A DNA stretch of 64,000 nt, taken from contig NZ_JQMM01000001.1 in NCBI RefSeq assembly GCF_000744735.1, forward strand, positions 1,240,001-1,304,000, in the 5' to 3' direction. Below are positions 40,463 to 50,097 of the stretch, one piece after another (within the stretch, counting starts at the first letter, position 1; every line of letters begins with the position of its first letter). The notes below the pieces were generated by a model. That model saw only the letters and a program-made list of their open reading frames with translations, was not told the DNA's origin and searched no databases. Origin of the DNA: Porticoccus hydrocarbonoclasticus MCTG13d (lineage in GTDB: Bacteria; Pseudomonadota; Gammaproteobacteria; Pseudomonadales; Porticoccaceae). The translations under genes were made by a program, and so were the position numbers.

Positions 40463-41688
40463 CTGTGACAGGGCTCCCGCAGGTTGTTGAGAATAGCCAG
40501 TCTACGCTTCTCAATAGCCTGACCGAGCTGTTTGCCGCTCAATCCCTGCTGCAGAAATTCACCGGCACTGACCTCCCGAACCGCATCGCAGGCACGGCGC
40601 AACCACTCGCCGGGTGTGTAGGGCTGTTGTTCAAATCCCAGGCGGCCCCTGGCGTCGGCTTCACAGCATTGAACGAAGCAGCTCAGCTTGACAGGATCGC
40701 GCAAAGCGCCAATTTCTTGCAGTAGTCGCAGGGTGGTGGCAGCTTTCAGGTGAGGTGCCTTGTGGCAGTTGAGGTGATGCCGCGTCACGGCCACTGCCAG
40801 CTCGCGGAACCGGTTGGGAACCCGCATTCGATCGCAAAGTTGATTGACCAGTTTGACACCGCTGGCTTCGTGACCAATATGGCGGGGCAGCACCTCTGCC
40901 GGGGTTATGGCTTTGCCGAGATCATGTACCAGTACGGCGAAGTGGACAACCGGGTCGTTGCTCAATATGGCTGCCTGATCCAGTGCCATCAGGACATGCA
41001 GCCCTGTATCAATTTCGGGGTGATAATCCGCCCGCTGCGGTACACCGAACAGGGCGTCAACTTCCGGAAACAGCGCCTTGAGCGCACCGCACTGACGGAG
41101 CACGTCAATGTAGGTTCGAGACGATCGCTCAGCCAGTGCGCGCTCCGTTTCCATCCAGACCCGCTCGGCGGAGAGATACTGCAATTCGCCGCTGTGGGTG
41201 ATGTTCGTCATCAATGTCAGGGTTTCCGGAGCAACGGTAAAACCAAGGTGTGCGTACCGTGCGGCAAAACGCGCTACCCGCAGGACGCGCAGGGGATCTT
41301 CCGCAAAGGCTGGCGAGACATGCCGCAACACCCGTTGCTGCAAATCCCGCTGGCCGCCATAGGGGTCAATCAGATTGTCATTGCCATCCATCGCCATGGC
41401 ATTGATGGTGAGATCCCGGCGGCTGAGGTCTTCTTCCAGAGTAATATCGGGGTCTGTGCAGAACTGAAATCCCTGATAGCCCCTGCCGGATTTTCGCTCG
41501 GTGCGGGCGAGGGCGTATTCCTCGTTGCTCTGCGGGTGCAGGAATACCGGGAAATCCTTGCCCACCGGGCGGTAGCCCTGGGCCGTCAGTATTTCCGGTG
41601 TACCACCGACCACGACCCAGTCCCGTTCATGAACCGGGTAGTCGAGCAGTTTGTCGCGGACGGCACCGCCGACCAGATAGACTTCCAT
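40459..41688 (-). CDS. cca: CCA-adding tRNA nucleotidyltransferase
   Basis: A 409-residue class II nucleotidyltransferase that adds or repairs 3'-CCA on tRNAs. It begins with YLVGGAVRDKLLDYPVHERDWVVV, has RRDLTINAMAMD with catalytic acidic residues and EDPLRVLRVARFAARY in the neck. The HD-type phosphohydrolase domain (VHDLGK, HEASG) at about 225-330 marks the E. coli-like multifunctional form. Overlaps the pteridine reductase gene. Confidence 0.97.
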   Translation of the reverse strand: MEVYLVGGAVRDKLLDYPVHERDWVVVGGTPEILTAQGYRPVGKDFPVFLHPQSNEEYALARTERKSGRGYQGFQFCTDPDITLEEDLSRRDLTINAMAMDGNDNLIDPYGGQRDLQQRVLRHVSPAFAEDPLRVLRVARFAARYAHLGFTVAPETLTLMTNITHSGELQYLSAERVWMETERALAERSSRTYIDVLRQCGALKALFPEVDALFGVPQRADYHPEIDTGLHVLMALDQAAILSNDPVVHFAVLVHDLGKAITPAEVLPRHIGHEASGVKLVNQLCDRMRVPNRFRELAVAVTRHHLNCHKAPHLKAATTLRLLQEIGALRDPVKLSCFVQCCEADARGRLGFEQQPYTPGEWLRRACDAVREVSAGEFLQQGLSGKQLGQAIEKRRLAILNNLREPCHR

Positions 41689-41811
41689 AGGTGATTTCCA
41701 GTGTGAATGGCTATGTTAACAGTCGCGCCACCTGGCAGGTATCATTGACCAATAATTTTCAGGTTAAAGAATACCTGTCATATACTCGAAAAAATCAAGC
41801 GGGAGCGGGAT

Positions 41812-42783
41812 ATGTTGCGTACCACATTGCTGGATGACAGTGGCCAGCTGCAACAGGGTGGTGTCGAACTGATTGATCAGTGGCGTCAGTCCGACAAAAG
41901 TTTTTTATGGCTGGACCTGTACGGTGAAGCCGAGAGCGAAGAAGCAGCCCTGTTTGGCCAGTTTGGCATTCATCCCCTGGCGATTGCGGACGCGAGAAGG
42001 CAACGCCATCCGCCCAAGCTGGAGGTGTTTGACGATCACCTGTTCATTATCTTGCAGGGGCTTGATGCGGAGAGTCAGACCCTAGATTTTGGCAGGATAC
42101 AGATAGCGATGTTTGCCGGGGAGCGGTTCCTGGTGACCCGGCGGGATGGTCTGTCGGTCAGTATCAATCACTGGTGGGGGGCAGACCAGTTGTCCAGAAC
42201 CATGGCAGCTGGCGGTATCCATCTGGCGCTGGCCGTTTCCAAAACCGTGGCCCAGCGCTATCTCGACCTGCTGTTGGCGTTTGAACCGACCCTGTCGGAG
42301 CTCGAGGATGGTCTGCAGGAGCATCCCGACGACCAGACCATGCGTGAGCTGACCACCCATCGCACTCGGCTGCGCAAACTGCGCCGGGTGTTCAGGTATC
42401 TGGCGGGCGTCTTTGAGGCGTTGCGCGAGGTGGATACTCCACTGTTCGACGCTGAGTCCCGGGAGTACCGCCATCAGTTGCTGGATGTCTACGAGAAATA
42501 CGAACGTTTGTTCTCGCTGTCCACCATGTATTACGAGGTGGCCAGTGATCTGGTGGATGGCTACATTTCCCTGACGTCTCACAATCTCAACAGCACAGTA
42601 CAGATTCTCACGGTGCTCACCGCGATTTTTGTACCGTTGACTTTCCTGGCAGGTATTTACGGTATGAATTTTGAGAACATGCCGGAGCTGGGCACCGAAA
42701 ATGGTTATTTTGTGTTGCTCGGGGCAATGGCCCTGATCGCCATCGTTCTGCTGGTAGTATTCAAACGCAAACACTGGCTATAG
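41812..42783 (+). CDS. CorA/ZntB-type divalent cation transporter
   Basis: A 323-residue protein with a large cytoplasmic N-terminal domain, a long helical stalk and two C-terminal membrane helices (about 262-282 and 298-318). The pore signature YGMNFENMPEL follows helix 1. The family moves Mg, Co, Ni or Zn; the N-terminal WLDLYGEAESEE and FGIHPLAIADARRQRHPPKLE favour ZntB-like members, but the ion cannot be fixed by sequence. The mscS gene follows within 10 bp, so they are likely cotranscribed. Confidence 0.92.
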   Translation: MLRTTLLDDSGQLQQGGVELIDQWRQSDKSFLWLDLYGEAESEEAALFGQFGIHPLAIADARRQRHPPKLEVFDDHLFIILQGLDAESQTLDFGRIQIAMFAGERFLVTRRDGLSVSINHWWGADQLSRTMAAGGIHLALAVSKTVAQRYLDLLLAFEPTLSELEDGLQEHPDDQTMRELTTHRTRLRKLRRVFRYLAGVFEALREVDTPLFDAESREYRHQLLDVYEKYERLFSLSTMYYEVASDLVDGYISLTSHNLNSTVQILTVLTAIFVPLTFLAGIYGMNFENMPELGTENGYFVLLGAMALIAIVLLVVFKRKHWL

Positions 42784-42791
42784 GGGCTGTG

Positions 42792-43721
42792 ATGAAGGCA
42801 TTAAACGAATGGCTGCAATTCAGGCTGCTGGAAATCGGCGACTACGTGCTCACACTGGCCGATGTGGTTCAGTTTGTCCTTATTATGACCGTGACCCTGG
42901 TGATGGCACGTCGTATCAGCCGTGTTCTCACCCGTCTGGTGGGTGCCCGCAGTCGCATTTCTCCCAGCCAGCTGTACACCTTTACCCAGTTGCTCAGCTA
43001 CATCATCCTGCTGGTAGGTTTTCTGGTGGGCCTGTCCAGCCTCGGTTTCAGTCTTGACAAGATGTTGCTGGTGGCTGGTGCTCTGGGCGTGGGGATTGGT
43101 TTTGGCTTGCAGAACATTGCCAACAATTTTATTTCCGGGATCATCATTCTGTTCGAAAAATCCCTGCGGGTCGGTGACTTTGTGGAACTGGAAGCCGACC
43201 TCTTCGGCGAAGTCAGACAGATCAATATCCGCAGCACACTGATCCGCACTCTGGACAATGCCGATATTCTGGTGCCGAACTCGGAGTTTATTAATGGACG
43301 GGTGAATAACTGGACACTGGAGGACGACGAGCGCCGTTTTAGTATTCCCTTTGGTGTGGCCTACGGCTCAGATACCGACAAGGTTCTGGCGGTGGTGCTG
43401 GCGGCCGCAAAGGCTGTGCCACTGACTTACGAAGGTAATAATCGTCAAACTTTTGTAATTATGAAGGGCTTTGGCGACAGCAGTCTGGATTTTTCTCTGT
43501 CGGTCTGGGTGAGAGGGGAGATGATCAAGCGGGCCGGGTTTGTCAGGTCAGAATACCTGCTGGCAATTCACCGGGCGCTGGTTGACAACCACATCGAGAT
43601 ACCCTTCCCGCAACGGGACTTGCACCTGCGTTCCTCCTCGGTGCCGCTGGCGGCCAGTGTTCCTGACACTGAGGAGGAATCTCTGCCGACTAACCTGCGC
43701 GACAGCGAGTCATCCGCTTAG
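42792..43721 (+). CDS. Mechanosensitive channel, MscS family
   Basis: A 309-residue protein starting at ATG 42792 (AGGGG 5 bases upstream; GTG one codon earlier is possible). Three membrane helices lie at about 17-37, 60-80 and 88-108. The pore helix shows the MscS small-residue pattern GALGVGIGFGLQNIANNFISG, and ILVPNSEFINGRVNNW marks the beta domain. It is clearly closer to canonical MscS than the copy at 25.1 kb. Its stop overlaps the convergent small gene by 3 bp. Confidence 0.93.
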   Translation: MKALNEWLQFRLLEIGDYVLTLADVVQFVLIMTVTLVMARRISRVLTRLVGARSRISPSQLYTFTQLLSYIILLVGFLVGLSSLGFSLDKMLLVAGALGVGIGFGLQNIANNFISGIIILFEKSLRVGDFVELEADLFGEVRQINIRSTLIRTLDNADILVPNSEFINGRVNNWTLEDDERRFSIPFGVAYGSDTDKVLAVVLAAAKAVPLTYEGNNRQTFVIMKGFGDSSLDFSLSVWVRGEMIKRAGFVRSEYLLAIHRALVDNHIEIPFPQRDLHLRSSSVPLAASVPDTEEESLPTNLRDSESSA

Positions 43722-43900
43722 CGGCACTGCTGTCGTTCATTGTTGGCGACAAAGGCAAAAAAGCGACTCAGCTGCTCTGGCCCCAGGGTGACCGGATGGG
43801 CATCACAGCCAAACAGCTTGCGGTTTTTTTGATAGTGACTGGCATACTTTGCCAGTCGAATCCGTGAGCGGAATTGGTAGACAAGTCTTGATGAAAACAT
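43718..43900 (-). CDS. Small SOS-regulated protein candidate, 60 residues
   Basis: A 60-residue basic protein with ATG at 43900 and GGAAGA 6 bases upstream. The N-terminal half is strongly basic (FRSRIRLAKYASHYQKNRKLFGC); the C-terminal half reads TLGPEQLSRFFAFVANNERQQC. There is no membrane segment. A perfect LexA-type box lies 15-31 bases upstream of the start. It lies downstream of uvrA on the same strand (123 bp between them), but apparently has its own promoter. The family is not recognised; DNA binding or modulation of a repair enzyme is a guess from charge and context. Confidence 0.65.
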   Translation of the reverse strand: MFSSRLVYQFRSRIRLAKYASHYQKNRKLFGCDAHPVTLGPEQLSRFFAFVANNERQQCR

Positions 43901-43915
43901 GGGTATTCTTCCAGG

Positions 43916-43931
43916 CTGTATATTTATACAG
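43916..43931 (-). promoter_or_regulatory. LexA (SOS) box
   Basis: CTGTATAAATATACAG on the minus strand (CTGT-N8-ACAG with an AT-rich centre) matches the gammaproteobacterial LexA operator. It sits between a -10 element and the ribosome site of the 60-residue gene, an ideal repressing position. Confidence 0.85.
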
Positions 43932-43932
43932 T

Positions 43933-43960
43933 ATCTTAGCGATGTTCGCTGAAATAACAA
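43933..43960 (-). promoter_or_regulatory. Candidate sigma-70 promoter of the small SOS gene
   Basis: TTGTTA (43955-43960) and TAAGAT (43933-43938) lie 16 bases apart on the minus strand directly upstream of the LexA box. Each matches four of six consensus bases. Confidence 0.45.
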
Positions 43961-44023
43961 TACCCCAACAGAAAAAAATGACTGCTAGTGGTGCCTGCAC
44001 GGGGTTGCCCGATGACAGAAAGC

Positions 44024-46849
44024 CTAACTGTCCAACAGTTTGCGCAGGAATTGCCCGGTGTGGGATCGATCGATAGTGGCCACCTGTTCCGGTGTACCGG
44101 TGGCGATAATCTGGCCGCCTCCCGAGCCACCTTCCGGCCCTAAGTCTACTACCCAATCGGCGGTTTTGATCACATCGAGGTTGTGCTCGATCACCACCAC
44201 GGTATTGCCGTGGTCCCGCAGCCGGTGCAGTACGGCCAGCAATTGCTGAATATCGTGAAAATGCAGCCCAGTGGTGGGCTCGTCGAGAATATAGAGGGTG
44301 TTGCCGGTGTCCCGCTTGGACAGCTCGCGCGATAACTTCACCCGCTGGGCTTCGCCGCCGGACAGGGTGGTGGCTGCCTGTCCCAGCCGGATGTAGGACA
44401 GTCCCACGTCGATCAGGGTTTGCAGTTTGCGGGCAATCGCGGGCAGTGCCTCGAAGAAATCCCAGGCATCCTCCACGGTCATGTCCAGCACTTCGTGGAT
44501 ATTTTTGCCTTTGTAGCGAATTTCCAGCGTCTCCCGGTTATAGCGCTGCCCTTTGCAGACATCGCAGGGCACATAGATATCTGGCAGGAAATGCATTTCC
44601 ACTTTGGTGACACCATCGCCCTGGCAGGCCTCGCAACGACCGCCCTTGACATTGAAACTGAAACGGCCCGGTTTGTAGCCCCGTGAGCGGGCTTCCTGAG
44701 TGCCGGCAAACAGCTCCCGGATGGGGGTGAAAATGCCGGTGTAGGTGGCGGGATTGGAGCGAGGGGTGCGGCCAATGGGGCTCTGGTCGATATCCACGCA
44801 TTTGTCCAGCAGGTCCAGTCCCTCCACGTCCCGATGGGCGGCGGCCTTGAGTGTGGTGGCTTTATTGAGCACCGTGGCGGCGAGGGGGTAGAGGGTGCCG
44901 TTGATCAGTGTTGATTTGCCAGAACCAGACACCCCGGTAATGCAGGTAAACAGGCCCAATGGCAGGGACAGATCGACCTGTTGCAGGTTGTTACCGCTCG
45001 CTCCCAGCAATCGCAGCTGCTGCCTGCCGGCTTTGGTGCGGTTGGCCGGAACCGCAATCATCTTGCGCCCGGACAGGTAGTCTCCGGTCAGGGAGTTCGG
45101 TGCATTGATAATGTCCTCGTAGGTGCCGCGGGCGACAATCTCGCCGCCGTGCACCCCGGCGCCGGGACCGATATCGACAATATAGTCGGCCGCCCGAATC
45201 GCCTCTTCGTCGTGTTCGACCACGATCACCGTGTTGCCCAGATCCCGCAGACGGGTAAGTGTGGCCAACAGCCGCTCGTTATCCCGCTGGTGCAGACCGA
45301 TGGACGGTTCATCGAGAATGTACATGACGCCCACCAGACCGGCACCGATCTGGCTGGCCAGGCGAATCCGTTGTGCTTCCCCGCCGGATAGCGTCTCGGC
45401 GCTGCGGTTCAGATTCAGATAATTCAGGCCGACATCCACCAGAAAGCGCAGGCGGTCACGGATTTCCTTGAGAATTTTTTCGGCGATCTGACCACGGCTG
45501 CCGGACAGGCTGAGCTGCTCGTAGTAGTCCGTCAGTTCACCCACCGGTATGTTGCCCACTTCCGGCAAGGTCTTCTCGTCGATAAACACATGTCTTGCCG
45601 ACTTGCGCAAACGGGCACCCTTGCATTCGGGGCAGCCTTGAGTGCTCAGGTATTTTGCCAGGTCTTCCCGCACCATCTGCGACTCGGTTTCCCGGTAGCG
45701 GCGCTCCATGTTGGGGACAATGCCCTCAAAATGATGGGCGCGCTTGAAGACGGTGCCTTTATCATTCACGTAGTTGAATGTGACAACCTCCTCTCCGCTG
45801 CCAAATAGTACCACTTGCTGCTGTTGTGGGCTGAGCTGCTCAAAGGGCGTGTTGATATCGAAACCGTAATGGTCGGCCAGCGAGGTCAGCATGTTGAAAT
45901 AAAACAGGTTCTTGCGGTCCCAGCTGCGAATCGCGCCCTCGGCAATGGACACCTCCGGGTGTTGCACCACCCGGTCGATATCGAAGAATTGCTTGACGCC
46001 AAGGCCGTCGCAACCGGGGCAGGCCCCAGCTGGATTGTTGAAGGAAAACATCCGCGGTTCCAGCTCGTCGATGCTGTAATTGCAGACGGGGCAGGCAAAG
46101 CGGGAGGAAAATACCTGCTCCTTGAGCTGCTCACCCTCCATCCCGGTGATGATGGCCAGGCCTTCCGAGAGATTCAGTGCCGTTTCAAATGATTCCGCCA
46201 GCCGCAGCTGCAGATCGGGTTTGACCTTGAAGCGGTCAACCACCACCTCGATATCGTGTTTCTTGTTCTTTTCCAGAACCGGCACATCATCGAGATCCAC
46301 CACCAGGCCGTCCACCCGTACCCGGATAAACCCCTGGGCCCTGAGGGTTTGAAACACATGAATGTGCTCCCCCTTGCGACCGCGAATAATCGGGGCCAAC
46401 AGCATCAGGCGGCTCTCGTCGGGCAGGGCGAGCACCTGATCCACCATTTGGCTGATAGTCTGCGCTGCCAGCGGTTCGCCGTGCTCGGGGCAGCGGGGTT
46501 CTCCAACCCGTGCAAAGAGCAGGCGCAGGTAATCGTGGATTTCGGTGATCGTGCCCACGGTGGAGCGGGGATTGTGTGAAGTGGACTTCTGTTCGATGGA
46601 GATAGCGGGGGACAGCCCCTCAATGTGCTCTACATCCGGCTTTTCCATCATCGAGAGGAACTGTCGTGCATACGCCGACAGGGATTCCACATAGCGACGC
46701 TGACCTTCTGCATAGAGAGTGTCAAAGGCCAGAGAGGATTTGCCGGATCCTGAAAGGCCGGTCACCACGATCAGCTTGTCGCGGGGCAGATCGAGATCAA
46801 CGGCCTTGAGATTGTGGGTGCGGGCGCCACGGATCGAGATGTTTTGCAT
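44024..46849 (-). CDS. uvrA: Excinuclease ABC subunit A
   Basis: A 941-residue ABC-type ATPase that finds DNA lesions in nucleotide excision repair with UvrB. Both ATP sites are visible: [20 protein letters not shown] near residue 31 and [15 protein letters not shown] in the second half. The ABC signature [13 protein letters not shown] occurs twice. Zinc-finger cysteine pairs are CPVC/CPGC in the first half and CEAC/CDVC in the second. Length and start are typical. No LexA box is seen just upstream of its start, unlike E. coli uvrA. Confidence 0.98.
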   Translation of the reverse strand: MQNISIRGARTHNLKAVDLDLPRDKLIVVTGLSGSGKSSLAFDTLYAEGQRRYVESLSAYARQFLSMMEKPDVEHIEGLSPAISIEQKSTSHNPRSTVGTITEIHDYLRLLFARVGEPRCPEHGEPLAAQTISQMVDQVLALPDESRLMLLAPIIRGRKGEHIHVFQTLRAQGFIRVRVDGLVVDLDDVPVLEKNKKHDIEVVVDRFKVKPDLQLRLAESFETALNLSEGLAIITGMEGEQLKEQVFSSRFACPVCNYSIDELEPRMFSFNNPAGACPGCDGLGVKQFFDIDRVVQHPEVSIAEGAIRSWDRKNLFYFNMLTSLADHYGFDINTPFEQLSPQQQQVVLFGSGEEVVTFNYVNDKGTVFKRAHHFEGIVPNMERRYRETESQMVREDLAKYLSTQGCPECKGARLRKSARHVFIDEKTLPEVGNIPVGELTDYYEQLSLSGSRGQIAEKILKEIRDRLRFLVDVGLNYLNLNRSAETLSGGEAQRIRLASQIGAGLVGVMYILDEPSIGLHQRDNERLLATLTRLRDLGNTVIVVEHDEEAIRAADYIVDIGPGAGVHGGEIVARGTYEDIINAPNSLTGDYLSGRKMIAVPANRTKAGRQQLRLLGASGNNLQQVDLSLPLGLFTCITGVSGSGKSTLINGTLYPLAATVLNKATTLKAAAHRDVEGLDLLDKCVDIDQSPIGRTPRSNPATYTGIFTPIRELFAGTQEARSRGYKPGRFSFNVKGGRCEACQGDGVTKVEMHFLPDIYVPCDVCKGQRYNRETLEIRYKGKNIHEVLDMTVEDAWDFFEALPAIARKLQTLIDVGLSYIRLGQAATTLSGGEAQRVKLSRELSKRDTGNTLYILDEPTTGLHFHDIQQLLAVLHRLRDHGNTVVVIEHNLDVIKTADWVVDLGPEGGSGGGQIIATGTPEQVATIDRSHTGQFLRKLLDS

Positions 46850-47063
46850 TCAACAGATATCCAGATAGAAAACCGGAAATCATGGTGAACTCGGAGTGGG
46901 AAAGCAAGCATGCAGCGTGTTTATATCGGGGTCGATAGGCTGGCAGGGTCGGATAGTGGGTTTGGTAGCAGGAAATGTTCCCGAACAGATAGGTGAACGG
47001 GGTCTCAACCTGCTGCCTTTTTATAGAAACCGGTGCATATGCCGCCAAAAGTCTGTTTAAGCT

Positions 47064-47072
47064 TGCTACAAT
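47064..47072 (+). promoter_or_regulatory. Extended -10 promoter element of the polysaccharide cluster
   Basis: TGCTACAAT is a perfect extended -10 (TGn plus TAnAAT). A start of transcription near 47079 would leave a leader of about 30 bases to the wzz ATG at 47108. No good -35 is present, as is usual for extended -10 promoters. Confidence 0.5.
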
Positions 47073-47107
47073 CCAGACCAACGACCAATCAACTGAGAAA
47101 AGGGCAG

Positions 47108-48178
47108 ATGGACGAGGACAAATCAGCGGTGAGTCGACAGCGCAATCCCGAGGGTGGTTCTGAAGAAATTGATCTGCTTGAACTTTGTGCGGGCATCTGG
47201 CGGCGACGACTTTTAATCGTGCTTTGTGCTTTCATCGGGCTCGCTTTTGGGGTGGCTTACGCATTTTTGGCTCCCCAAGTCTATCGCGCAGAAATACGCC
47301 TCTATCCACCTTCAGCATCATCATTGGCCGAATTGACATCGTTTTCTTCTGTTACCTCTGAACGGGCGTTTGCACTGACCAATCAGTATCTCAGGTCAAC
47401 TACGGTCAAACGGAGACTCCTGAATCATCCTGAAGTCGGAGAACTTATTGATGCGCGTTATCCAGACGCCAGCGAGAATACGCGACTTGAACATCTGAGG
47501 GAGGCAATGAAAGCTGTTTTGCCCGATGCGAGAAAGGGCGTGGAATTTACCAATGTGGTGTTTGAATGGTCGGATGGTGATCACGCGGCACAGCTGGCCA
47601 ACACATGGGTGGCACTTGCGCTGAGTCTGTCGCAGGCAGAATTACTGGAGGATGTTCTAGTAGAGCAATCCCGGCAAATTGATAGCATCGACAACCGGAT
47701 TGCAGCCAAAAAATCATTGGCACTGTACCAGATAGGCAATGAGCTTCTGCAGTTGCAGGATGCCTTTATCATCGCTAAAAAAAATAATTTTATTGAACCA
47801 GTGAACCTGACGACGGAAAATCTGGTTGCACATAACGGTACACTTTCTAATGTCATGGTGCTCAGGTCCTTGTACCTGCTTGGAAGTCGGGCGCTGTCGG
47901 CGGAGATCGAGGTGCTGGAGCGGCGAAAGCGAGACCCCGAAGCCTATATTGCAGAACTCGTCTTACTAAAGGAAGAGAAAACAGCGCTGGAAGGAATCGT
48001 TCCCAATCCGGACAAGGTTGTTGCGGCAAATGTGGATGTGGCTGCGACGCCTCCAGAGGAAGCCTTTCGCCCAAGAAAAATGCTTGTGATGGCTGCATCG
48101 CTGATTTTTGGTGGCCTAGCGGGATTACTGTTTGTCATGGTTGGTGCGTTGATCCGGGTCTGTCCGGCCAAACAATAA
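47108..48178 (+). CDS. Wzz-type polysaccharide chain-length regulator
   Basis: A 356-residue inner-membrane protein. ATG 47108 (MDEDKSAV) follows AAGGG and the extended -10 element; longer in-frame starts lie upstream of that promoter. N-terminal helix at about 36-56 (LLIVLCAFIGLAFGVAYAFL) after the Wzz motif EEIDLLELCAGIWRR; a coiled-coil periplasmic domain; a C-terminal helix at about 327-350 preceded by PEEAFRPRK. The proline-glycine motif is replaced by ALIFGGLAGLLFV-like sequence. It opens the plus-strand surface glycan operon. Confidence 0.88.
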   Translation: MDEDKSAVSRQRNPEGGSEEIDLLELCAGIWRRRLLIVLCAFIGLAFGVAYAFLAPQVYRAEIRLYPPSASSLAELTSFSSVTSERAFALTNQYLRSTTVKRRLLNHPEVGELIDARYPDASENTRLEHLREAMKAVLPDARKGVEFTNVVFEWSDGDHAAQLANTWVALALSLSQAELLEDVLVEQSRQIDSIDNRIAAKKSLALYQIGNELLQLQDAFIIAKKNNFIEPVNLTTENLVAHNGTLSNVMVLRSLYLLGSRALSAEIEVLERRKRDPEAYIAELVLLKEEKTALEGIVPNPDKVVAANVDVAATPPEEAFRPRKMLVMAASLIFGGLAGLLFVMVGALIRVCPAKQ

Positions 48179-48241
48179 AGTCCACTAATTATTATTTCCT
48201 TCTGTTCCCAGTAGTATTAAGTAAGTCGTGTCGAGAAAAGA

Positions 48242-49153
48242 ATGACGTTTGAGAAAAGCAAGTTTCTGATTATATGTGGACAGGAAAAAGCGGGGACGAC
48301 CTCGCTTTTTACTTGGTTGTCGGCACACCCGGATGTATGTCCCTCAATGTATAAAGAGGCTCGGTTCTTTCTTGACCAGAATTATCCGCTAGCCAGTGCC
48401 CTGCGTTATAACGGAGACAATCTATCTGATTACCAGAAACTCTTCAATTGCAAGAATGACCGGGTTTTTTTGGAAGCTTCTCCTGCCTATCTATACAACG
48501 AGACGGCATTAAAAATAGCCAACTTGCTGCCCAATGCCAAGGTGGTCGTCGTTTTGCGGGAACCGATTGAGCGCCTGTTCTCAGCTTACCGGTATTTCAA
48601 GCAGATTGGTGAAATACCCGTATCGTTGTCTTTTTATGATTACATCAGCAAACAGATCGACAAAAAAGTGACACCGGAAACACCTGTGTTTTATAGGGTG
48701 CTTCATCAGTGCTTGGTGGATGAATATTTGGTGAAATTTGAAAAGGTGTTCGGTGATCGTTTCAAGGTTATCGACTTTAACGACTTAAAAGACAACCCAA
48801 TGGCTGTGGTAAAAGAAATTTGTAACTTTTCGGGGTTGCGCAGTAACTTTTATGAGGACTTTGAGTTTTCGGCCAACAACAAAACGGCCATTGCCAGATT
48901 TCCTGTGGTCGCCAGGATTTATTATCGGACAAGACGCAGAGTGGCTTTTTGGTTGGTCAACTATCCAAAGCTAAAGACGTGTTTTCGGCCATTGAGTCGA
49001 TTCTTGCGGCGCAGTCTGTTGACAGAGACTTCAGGTGCATCGATGCGACCGGATCAGGCCAGTATAGAACTGGCAACGGCGTACCTTTCCCGGCATAGGA
49101 AAAGTGTTTACCCCACTGTTGCTGTCATGTCAGTAAGCCGACCGTTCAAATGA
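48242..49153 (+). CDS. Sulfotransferase (heparan-sulfotransferase-like)
   Basis: A 303-residue PAPS-dependent sulfotransferase. The 5'-phosphosulfate loop is CGQEKAGTTSLFTWL (12-26), and the 3'-phosphate motif is VVVLREPIERLFSAYRYF. The order of KAGTTSL and RxPxxRxxSxY fits sulfotransferases acting on glycans. It overlaps the second sulfotransferase gene by 4 bp. A likely role is O-sulfation of the repeat unit encoded by this operon. Confidence 0.88.
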   Translation: MTFEKSKFLIICGQEKAGTTSLFTWLSAHPDVCPSMYKEARFFLDQNYPLASALRYNGDNLSDYQKLFNCKNDRVFLEASPAYLYNETALKIANLLPNAKVVVVLREPIERLFSAYRYFKQIGEIPVSLSFYDYISKQIDKKVTPETPVFYRVLHQCLVDEYLVKFEKVFGDRFKVIDFNDLKDNPMAVVKEICNFSGLRSNFYEDFEFSANNKTAIARFPVVARIYYRTRRRVAFWLVNYPKLKTCFRPLSRFLRRSLLTETSGASMRPDQASIELATAYLSRHRKSVYPTVAVMSVSRPFK

Positions 49154-50097
49154 GCACGTTAAAAAATGTATTTGTGGTGGGGTTTCCCCGCTCGGGAACC
49201 ACATTGCTGGCCCGGCTTTTACAGGATGCAACCGGCTACCCTGCAACACCGGAAACCCGCTTTTATCAGGAATATGAACCGTTATTATGGGAGCGTACAC
49301 CTGACAATCTGGTGGCGTATCTGCAGCGTAAAATCCGGTTGATGGATATGGGGCTTCACTACGAGGTATTGTCGTTTCAGGACAGCTCCAGAAAAGCGGT
49401 TTTTTCGGCTATTCTGGAGGCGTACGCCACTGCTTCTGCTGGCACAAATGTGCGCGGGGTAATAGAGAAAAGCCCTGTGCACCTTTATCATTGCCGACAA
49501 ATCAGGAAGGACTTTCCCGATGCCCGCATTGTCCTGATCGTCAGACATCCCGCCAAATGTGTCTCTTCGCTATTGTCAATGCCCTGGAACTTAAAATCCG
49601 GTAGACGACTGTTGCACGAATGGCGAATACTGGCCACGAAGTCCATTGGTTTCCGTGAAGAAGGGCTGGTTGACTACGTTATCCGGTATGAGGATCTGGT
49701 GGCCGATCCATCGGAGCAACTGGAGAAAATGGTGTCGACACTGAACCTGGATCGTTGGGGAAAAAACGCAAGACGGCCATCTAGCGATGTTGTTCCTGAG
49801 TGGGAGATGGTCTGGAAGGCGAGGTCGCTCCACAAGGTTGATAGCAATCTGGCTGCTTGTCGGGTTATCGATCCCCTTATTGCTGAGATGGCCAAGACGG
49901 TTTGTGGCCGCCAGATGGCCCTGTTCGGCTATCAATCCTCGTCAGCTACCAGGCATTTTTATCCGTTAATCACCGCAAAAATCATGGCCGAACAGCTGGC
50001 TAGATCAGTGTTCTATCGAGCGGGGATCAACCGGTTGCTGAGGTTGTCGAACCGCGGAGAAACTTATCCCAGGCTGAAGAAACATGGGTATCAATAA
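49150..50097 (+). CDS. Sulfotransferase family protein
   Basis: A 315-residue PAPS-dependent transferase with 5'-PSB loop GFPRSGTTLLARLL (11-24) and 3'-PB strand RIVLIVRHPAKCVSSLL. It differs clearly from its neighbour upstream (SGTT versus AGTT), so it is not a tandem copy and may modify a different position. Overlaps its upstream neighbour by 4 bp and the polymerase/ligase gene by 14 bp. Confidence 0.87.
   Translation: MSTLKNVFVVGFPRSGTTLLARLLQDATGYPATPETRFYQEYEPLLWERTPDNLVAYLQRKIRLMDMGLHYEVLSFQDSSRKAVFSAILEAYATASAGTNVRGVIEKSPVHLYHCRQIRKDFPDARIVLIVRHPAKCVSSLLSMPWNLKSGRRLLHEWRILATKSIGFREEGLVDYVIRYEDLVADPSEQLEKMVSTLNLDRWGKNARRPSSDVVPEWEMVWKARSLHKVDSNLAACRVIDPLIAEMAKTVCGRQMALFGYQSSSATRHFYPLITAKIMAEQLARSVFYRAGINRLLRLSNRGETYPRLKKHGYQ

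Noticed and set aside
46850-47060. LexA box for uvrA or a JUMPstart/ops element before the polysaccharide operon
   Set aside because: No CTGT-N8-ACAG near the uvrA start and no GGCGGTAG-type ops sequence before wzz were found.
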